NCBI RefSeq assembly: GCF_959029255.1
Contig: NZ_CAUFUE010000011.1
Span: forward strand, 1 to 64,000
Reading direction: 5' to 3'
DNA length: 64,000 nt
From: an uncultured Bacteroides sp.
Lineage (GTDB): Bacteria; Bacteroidota; Bacteroidia; Bacteroidales; Bacteroidaceae
Below are positions 59,047 through 64,000 of the stretch, in pieces. The position numbers were made by a program, and so were the translations under genes. The notes under the pieces are model-generated. The model worked only from the letters and a program-made list of their open reading frames with translations, searched no databases and was not told the origin of the DNA. Within the stretch, counting starts at the first letter, position 1. Each line of letters opens with the position of its first letter.

Positions 59047-59757
59047 CTAATGCATCAAAGTACATTCGTATCGAATACCTCCCGATACGCAGGAAAATTC
59101 CCTGGTAAAGATGTGTAATGAGATATGTTTCCATAATTTGGCTGAGATGCCTGCATTGAAACCTTTGGAGTCATATTCCACCATAACATAAATCTGTCGA
59201 CAGAAAACCGGAGAATAACTGATACCTCCGAAAACACCTTTCTGTACGTGGAATTTGTTTAAGGGCATATAATATCCTGTCGTAAATGCCAATCGGTCGC
59301 CATCTGTCAGACTGAAGCCTTTGGTCATTACTCCATATACGCTGGCAAAATAATTGTTACCCATGTCCCTCCACGGATCATTCGTACCGATGACGATTGA
59401 TGGATACCATTTCCTTTTTTTCAGTAGACGTATTCTTGCCGTCACAGAACGGTCTTGCTGGTAATATCCTCGTTTTTTATCATACGTCCGTGGTCTTTTT
59501 AGTAGCGTGCACCGGTAACTCAATTCCAGTACGGACAGAAAAGTAATATTCACAAAATAGTTCCCCGTATTATAATCAAACGGCATCATCTGTTGCGGTA
59601 AGAAATTTCCACCTCCCATGAAGGTACCTGTTTCCTGCATATCGGCGCTCGGTATGTTCAACAGCCCGGTATTTCCCATGGAATATTGAGCTGAAACACT
59701 TGTTACGCAACAAAGAAAAAATGATATCAGTATGGATTTTCTAAAGTTTTTCCACAT
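59047..59757 (-). CDS. YjbH-domain protein, N-terminal-half type
   Basis: A 236-residue secreted beta-barrel candidate (signal peptide up to VSAQ) starting its mature part with YSMGNTGLLNIPSADMQETG, the YjbH signature. Strands follow through VNITFLSVLELSYRCTLL and GFSLTDGDRLAFTTGYYMP to FSCVSGGIRYECTLM. In E. coli this and the next gene are one protein of about 700 residues. The pair probably helps move or anchor exopolysaccharide in the outer membrane (inferred from the E. coli yjbEFGH context). Confidence 0.78.
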   Translation of the reverse strand: MWKNFRKSILISFFLCCVTSVSAQYSMGNTGLLNIPSADMQETGTFMGGGNFLPQQMMPFDYNTGNYFVNITFLSVLELSYRCTLLKRPRTYDKKRGYYQQDRSVTARIRLLKKRKWYPSIVIGTNDPWRDMGNNYFASVYGVMTKGFSLTDGDRLAFTTGYYMPLNKFHVQKGVFGGISYSPVFCRQIYVMVEYDSKGFNAGISAKLWKHISLHIFTREFSCVSGGIRYECTLMH

Positions 59758-59797
59758 ACATAGTGATATTCAATCACAAAGAATCGAATGAAAAAAA

Positions 59798-60310
59798 TTA
59801 TCCGAGAACTTTATCTAGAGAAACGGAGTATTCCATACGTTTACTTTTCTGATATACTTCGATACTGGCAACTTTGTTTTTCCAGTCCTTTTTGAGAGCG
59901 ATAACTTCTTTACGGAAAGTTCCATTATCTTTGGGGTAGGAAGTAAAGACGATGCAGCAACGCATATCTTTCGTGTTGTTAATGATACCCTCTTTATAAA
60001 AAAACTGCATGCTGGCCTTGATTTGTGTCAAAGCATGGCGGATATCACTTCCTTTTAATTCGACGAAAAAGAATTTCCGGTTTTTATAAACGAAAAGATA
60101 ATCACATTTATTGTTTATCGTATCTTTTATAATACCATCATCTATTTTATGTTTTTCCACATCTTCGATTGCAGCATCTGCCAATATGAAGACCTGTTTG
60201 TTTTCTTCTGCCGAGAAACGTGCGTTACACTTACATTTACATAAAGATAGTTTCTCTTTTAAAGAAAGTCCTTCTGTCAATATTATGTAGTCAAAACATT
60301 TACAAGCCAT
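59798..60310 (-). CDS. PD-(D/E)XK-like nuclease, partner of ATPase
   Basis: A 170-residue protein without signal peptide. It shows the PD-(D/E)XK core: acidic helix with E49 and E52, D70 in KCDYLFVY, E84-L85-K86 in FFVELKGSD, and Q96 in the following helix (HALTQIKAS). This is the metal site of restriction-type nucleases. The N-terminus has a cysteine cluster (C3, C5, C24, C26, C28) that could bind zinc. Its ATG overlaps the stop of the ATPase gene by 1 base (TAATG), so translation is coupled. No named family recognised; nuclease activity is inferred from the motif. Confidence 0.72.
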   Translation of the reverse strand: MACKCFDYIILTEGLSLKEKLSLCKCKCNARFSAEENKQVFILADAAIEDVEKHKIDDGIIKDTINNKCDYLFVYKNRKFFFVELKGSDIRHALTQIKASMQFFYKEGIINNTKDMRCCIVFTSYPKDNGTFRKEVIALKKDWKNKVASIEVYQKSKRMEYSVSLDKVLG

Positions 60311-61509
60311 TATAATAAACTGCTGAGTTCATTGAATATACGTGAAGTCCTTTCAGAAGCTTCGTCCAGATACTCAGCCCCCACACTCCGTGTCTCTTTA
60401 TCCAAAATATTTTTGATGATGCCATTTTCCGTGAAGAAGTAAGAAGATACATCATTGAAATTAATCAGAGAATTTGTAGGCAGCAATGTAGCTAGCTTCT
60501 TTATGATATCCGGTTGAGTCTGATTTTGGGTATATATATCGTTTCCCATAATTAAATCATCAATGGCGGTCAGTATATATGGGCTATGCGTAGTGATTAC
60601 TATACTGCTACGGCTTTTCTTCATTTTTCCCATAATCCAGTTTATCAAATCCAATTGAATCGTAGGATACAGATTTAATTCAGGCTCTTCAATAAGGATA
60701 AGATTCCGTGCGGGCGCTCTTAAATAATATTCCAATACAGTCCACAAGGGTAATACGGATAGAATGCCACTGGATGCCTGCTTTAGACTGATTTGAGCAT
60801 TATCTGCCATTGAAACCGTATCATTTTCGTTGTCAAATTGTACTTTAATGTTTAAAATGTCGATAAGGATTTCCTTTCTTTTTTTTCTAGCTTTTTCATA
60901 TAAAGCTCCAAAACGGGATATGCATTCTGGTATAGTTGCACCTGCTTCCAATAAAGAAAACATGCTGTTGGAAAAAGTAGAGATAAGTAACCTTTCCGCA
61001 GGAATATATATAGGACTTTTAAACTGATGCTTTGACCGGATATTAGTTTTGATAATTAGTGATAAAAATATTTCTTGGAGGTCGGAATCATCTTTTTTTA
61101 ATGCTTCTCCCACAGTAGCTATTAGTGAGCTGAACTCCTCTTTATCCTGTTTCTGAGTTAGAAATTGCTTTATGATGGTCGATTTATCATTAAGCTTTAA
61201 TATATCGGCATCATCGTTATTAGTCTCAAACTTACCTTTTGAGATTTTCCAAAAGTATTTATTTTGTTTATAATAGATTTCGGTGTTTTCATGAATCTCA
61301 AAGTCTATATCATACTTTTTTAATAAGTTTTCAAAGCCACTTATGTCTCCGTTGGGTATTCCGAGTAACTCGTTACTGTTGAAAATTGCCAAAAGTTTAG
61401 CGGCCGTACTTTTCCCAGTAGATGTATGTCCTATGAATACATTTATCTTTTTAATTTCAAGCTCAGCCTTTTTAATGGCTCCAAAATCATTTATTTTGAG
61501 GGTACCCAT
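60310..61509 (-). CDS. OLD-like AAA/ABC-type ATPase
   Basis: A 399-residue ATPase of the AAA_15/AAA_21 (ABC/SMC-like) group. Walker A GHTSTGKST (residues 27-35), signature-like LKQASSGILSVLPL near residue 244, Walker B NLILIEEPELNLYP near 270, and H-loop SSIVITTHSPYIL near 300. The C-terminus stops without the TOPRIM domain of OLD nucleases; the nuclease is instead supplied by the coupled downstream gene. Similar ATPase-nuclease pairs (for example Septu, PARIS, Gabija) are anti-phage systems. It has its own promoter. Defence function here is inferred. Confidence 0.85.
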   Translation of the reverse strand: MGTLKINDFGAIKKAELEIKKINVFIGHTSTGKSTAAKLLAIFNSNELLGIPNGDISGFENLLKKYDIDFEIHENTEIYYKQNKYFWKISKGKFETNNDDADILKLNDKSTIIKQFLTQKQDKEEFSSLIATVGEALKKDDSDLQEIFLSLIIKTNIRSKHQFKSPIYIPAERLLISTFSNSMFSLLEAGATIPECISRFGALYEKARKKRKEILIDILNIKVQFDNENDTVSMADNAQISLKQASSGILSVLPLWTVLEYYLRAPARNLILIEEPELNLYPTIQLDLINWIMGKMKKSRSSIVITTHSPYILTAIDDLIMGNDIYTQNQTQPDIIKKLATLLPTNSLINFNDVSSYFFTENGIIKNILDKETRSVGAEYLDEASERTSRIFNELSSLL

Positions 61510-61535
61510 ATATAATACTTAATAATTCAGTTATA

Positions 61536-61543
61536 CAAAGATA
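61536..61543 (-). promoter_or_regulatory. promoter -7 box of the ATPase-nuclease pair
   Basis: TATCTTTG on the minus strand, 27 bp before the ATPase start. It makes the pair a separate unit from the upstream glycosyltransferases. No clear TTG at 20 bp. Confidence 0.6.
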
Positions 61544-61604
61544 AACATAATTCTAATATGGAATGTTCTTTCTCTTGATTTTATTAGATTTTGACTGAAG
61601 AGGA

Positions 61605-62687
61605 TTAACATGAAGATTGCAAATAGACTACTTCATATTTATCAGCCAGTAAGTCGGAGTTATATTCTTCTAATACCTCCTGATGAGCTTTTTGAGTGAT
61701 GTATTCAATATTTATCTCACCTTTTGTCACGCGCCTTATGATATGCGCGAATTCTTCCGGAGTATCTGCAATGAATCCGTTTATTCCTGTACGTATTACA
61801 TCCTGGTTGCCGATTACGTTGGATACGATACAAAGTTTCTTCAGAAACATGGCTTCCAGCAGCGAGATGGGTAGACCTTCCCATAGAGAAGGCAGCAAGA
61901 ATACATCCGCCTTTGCCAATCTTTCCATCGCCTCGTTCCTGTCCGTCCAGCCGGTGACGGTGATATTCGGGGCAGTCAGCAAATGCCTTAGTTCCCCGTC
62001 ACCAATCCACACAAATCGGACTGATGGCAATAACTCCGCTATCCGGTTGAAAAACGCGGGATTCTTTTGGGGCAATATCCTCCCGATGGTGCAGACAGTA
62101 GGGGGGATCTTCTTTTTGGACGCTCCTAAATAGGGCTGTAATTCCTTCGGACTTATGCCGTTGTTCACAAATGTAGCCCTCTTGTCCAACTTCCTTGCTT
62201 CTCTATATTCCCCTTCACTACAGGCGATAGTCGTGGCATGCGATAATTTTGCGCAAGCAAATTCCACAATTCTGTAAAAACATCTTTTTAGCGGTGACAC
62301 GTTTTTCATCAAGAATGCAAAGCCATGCGGGGTATAGAATAGGGGAGTACATTTGCTTTCAGGAAGCAATCGTCCTATCACTCCCGCTTTCGACGAATGT
62401 AAGTGTACGATGTCCGGTTTCAGCTGTTTCTGAATATATTTCAATTCTTTATATGCTTTATAGTCGTGCATTCCGATTTCTTTTCTGAAATTCTTAATTT
62501 CTATCCACGTGATGCGTTTGTCGAACATCTGTTTGAAGTTCGCCGGTGTCTCATACCTCATTCCATAAGCAATGTACACTTTATACATATTGTTACATTG
62601 CCCTCGTGTCAGGTCATTCAGATACGTCACCACGCCGCCGCCAAAGGCTTCGACGATGTGCAAAATGGTTGGCATAAATGATGGCAT
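61605..62687 (-). CDS. GT4-family glycosyltransferase
   Basis: A 360-residue GT-B glycosyltransferase. The N-terminal domain has LHIVEAFGGGVVTYLNDLTR and KPDIVHLHSSKAG; the C-terminal donor domain has GRILPQKNPAFFNRIAELLP and DVFLLPSLWEGLPISLLEAM with the conserved Glu. It adds a sugar to a lipid-linked intermediate in surface polysaccharide synthesis. The start codon abuts the stop of the previous gene (TAAATG). Donor and acceptor cannot be told from sequence. Confidence 0.92.
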   Translation of the reverse strand: MPSFMPTILHIVEAFGGGVVTYLNDLTRGQCNNMYKVYIAYGMRYETPANFKQMFDKRITWIEIKNFRKEIGMHDYKAYKELKYIQKQLKPDIVHLHSSKAGVIGRLLPESKCTPLFYTPHGFAFLMKNVSPLKRCFYRIVEFACAKLSHATTIACSEGEYREARKLDKRATFVNNGISPKELQPYLGASKKKIPPTVCTIGRILPQKNPAFFNRIAELLPSVRFVWIGDGELRHLLTAPNITVTGWTDRNEAMERLAKADVFLLPSLWEGLPISLLEAMFLKKLCIVSNVIGNQDVIRTGINGFIADTPEEFAHIIRRVTKGEINIEYITQKAHQEVLEEYNSDLLADKYEVVYLQSSC

Positions 62688-63005
62688 TTATCTTTTTATT
62701 TCTTTATTCCCATGTAAGGCTTTAAATAACCTTTTCATTACTTGATAGATTCCCAGCCTGTCACACCACAAACGAACTTGTTTCTCAAATCGATGACTTT
62801 TCAGTAGTTTATCATCCAACCAGTTCTCTTTATTACTGACTATGAAGTAACCGGAAATCATAAAAAAGCAGGGTACTGCCATGCGTGTAATGGGTGATAG
62901 TGGATTTGTTAACATAGAAGGTACATGGATACCTACGACTAGCAAAGCGCATATTGCTTTTAAAACATAAATGGATTGAATTTCTTTCTTCATTTTAGTC
63001 TGCAA
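62688..63005 (-). CDS. truncated acyltransferase-3-like protein
   Basis: A 105-residue protein. Residues 1-57 match the start of membrane acyltransferases (YVLKAICALLVVGIHVPS with the conserved His, then RMAVPCFFMISGYF). The rest (FEKQVRLWCDRLGIYQVMKR and a basic tail) does not look like the family, whose members have about 330 residues and ten helices. A deletion may have joined the start of an acyltransferase to the end of another gene. Enzyme activity is unlikely. It overlaps the GT2 gene by 16 bp. Confidence 0.65.
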   Translation of the reverse strand: MQTKMKKEIQSIYVLKAICALLVVGIHVPSMLTNPLSPITRMAVPCFFMISGYFIVSNKENWLDDKLLKSHRFEKQVRLWCDRLGIYQVMKRLFKALHGNKEIKR

Positions 63006-64000
63006 TATAGATTATAAAGTTTGTAGTTATTTTCCATGAACGCTTTCAAAAAATGAATATGTCTTCCAGAATATGTCATAACTGTTTTAGAATTGAAAAA
63101 AGTCTGCAATATTTCATTATTGGCATTAAAGATTAGTTCTTGTAACTCTCTATCCTTGATAGTATGGATACGTCGATAATTAATAATGATTTGCCTTAAA
63201 ACCATTTCCAATTCCTCCTCTTCAAGAGGTAAACCCAATGTCTGATGGTCAAATAACAACCTTCTTGTTATATAAAAAGAATCAAGCGATTTAATATTTC
63301 CTTTGGAAGATATACTGATACCTTTCATGTTTTTTCTATAACAGTATACAATGTTTGAAACTGATGCACGCATCTTGCTTAGAGGAAGAAGTATAAATGA
63401 GACAACCGTATCTTCAAACCAATATTTTTCCGGAAATTGTATATTTCTGAATAATTGAGCGCGAAAAACTTTTCCCCATGCGAAGCCATACATGTTTAAC
63501 GTTGTACTATGCCTGTTTTCCCTTACCACACGTTTCAGAATCATATGGTTATAAAATAGTTGATATCCACCTTCAACTATATCTGCATTATATTTATCTG
63601 CGGTATCCATCAATGCTTCAATGGCACCCTTACAAAGTTTATCGTCAGAATCAACAAACATTATATAACGTGCATTTATTTCAGATAACCCCCTGTTTCT
63701 TGCCCCGGAAAGTCCCCTGTTGGCTTGGTCTATAATCTTTATATTAGCATACGATTCGTATTTTTTCAATAATTCTCGAGTGTTGTCTGTTGAACCGTCA
63801 TTTACTACTGTTATACAAAATGAGTAGGTAGTTTGTTGGTTAACAATCGAATCCATGCATTCTTCTATGTACTTTTCGACATTATAGGCAGGTACGATGA
63901 TTTGAAGAGCATATTGGGGGAAATCTTCAATATGGTTATCACAAATACTTGAACATTGGAAATCAAAAGCATATTTTTGTAAATAATTATAAGCATTCCT
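62990..64000 (-). CDS. GT2-family glycosyltransferase, 5' end outside window
   Basis: The frame is open to the right edge. An internal Met at 63856 is not the start, because the conserved LQIIVPAYNVEKYIEECM segment lies before it (about 63870-63920). Further landmarks are VVNDGSTDNTRELL, DQANRGLSGARNRGL and YIMFVDSDD (the DxD motif), then a C-terminal part with ED in WFEDTVVSF. It is a GT-A inverting glycosyltransferase of surface polysaccharide synthesis. Residues 1 to 35 of the visible part look like a separate N-terminal extension. Confidence 0.9.
   Translation of the reverse strand, partial: RNAYNYLQKYAFDFQCSSICDNHIEDFPQYALQIIVPAYNVEKYIEECMDSIVNQQTTYSFCITVVNDGSTDNTRELLKKYESYANIKIIDQANRGLSGARNRGLSEINARYIMFVDSDDKLCKGAIEALMDTADKYNADIVEGGYQLFYNHMILKRVVRENRHSTTLNMYGFAWGKVFRAQLFRNIQFPEKYWFEDTVVSFILLPLSKMRASVSNIVYCYRKNMKGISISSKGNIKSLDSFYITRRLLFDHQTLGLPLEEEELEMVLRQIIINYRRIHTIKDRELQELIFNANNEILQTFFNSKTVMTYSGRHIHFLKAFMENNYKLYNLYCRLK

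Overview
This window comes from a gut Bacteroides-type genome (Bacteroidota). Evidence: promoter boxes of the form TAnnTTTG with an upstream TTG, weak or absent Shine-Dalgarno sequences, SLBB/Wza and Wzz capsule genes with an UpxY-like NGN protein, a NanL/NanE/NanT sialic acid operon with an unphosphorylated-ManNAc epimerase, a BspA-like LRR protein, YjbH proteins and phage families (DUF4494, DUF1064, DUF5053) typical of Bacteroidales. I cannot name the species from sequence alone.

Region 1 (1 to about 21,950) is most of an HK97-type siphovirus prophage whose left end lies outside the window. It reads left to right: recombination and early genes (YqaJ exonuclease, DUF4494, DUF1064, small DNA-binding proteins), an AT-rich gap, a packaging block (HNH nuclease, possible cos region, TerS, TerL), head genes (portal, S78 protease, capsid, connectors), tail genes (tube protein with an Ig-like domain, a G/GT chaperone pair joined by a -1 frameshift on A AAA AAG, tape measure, large baseplate protein), a lysis cassette (holin-like, M15 endolysin, spanin-like protein), and a short minus-strand module (DUF5053, coiled coil, tyrosine integrase). 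The integrase lies next to a tRNA-Thr(CGT) whose 3' end faces the phage, so that tRNA is the likely attachment site.

Region 2 (22.2 to 28.1 kb) looks like a decayed surface-polysaccharide locus: a CapD-like pseudogene, intact Wza-like and Wzz-like export genes, a KOW-less NGN protein and a WbuC cupin, without glycosyltransferases. Region 3 (28.0 to 39.7 kb) is a sialic-acid and amino-sugar utilisation cluster: ROK regulator, YhcH-type protein, NanT, NanL, NanE, then a second operon with an SGNH esterase, a GH20 hexosaminidase and a 1044-residue esterase-NanM fusion. O-acetyl groups and terminal hexosamines are removed outside the cytoplasm, the sugar is mutarotated and imported, then cleaved to ManNAc and epimerised to GlcNAc. 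A sialidase and the NanO/NanU outer-membrane system are not in the window.

Region 4 (39.7 to 56 kb) holds housekeeping and signalling genes: a MITE-like repeat, dnaJ-grpE, an unusual ABC-F ATPase, a BspA-like protein, a CPBP protease, Tex, an orphan sensor kinase, a UshA-like lipoprotein, a His-rich membrane protein, a TonB receptor and an AraC regulator, then a creatininase pseudogene. Region 5 (56 to 64 kb, all minus strand) carries a HAD phosphatase, a surface-lipoprotein candidate, a two-gene YjbH pair, a translationally coupled AAA ATPase plus PD-(D/E)XK-like nuclease with its own promoter (the best candidate for an undescribed defence-type system), and the end of a polysaccharide locus (GT4, truncated acyltransferase, GT2 running off the right edge).
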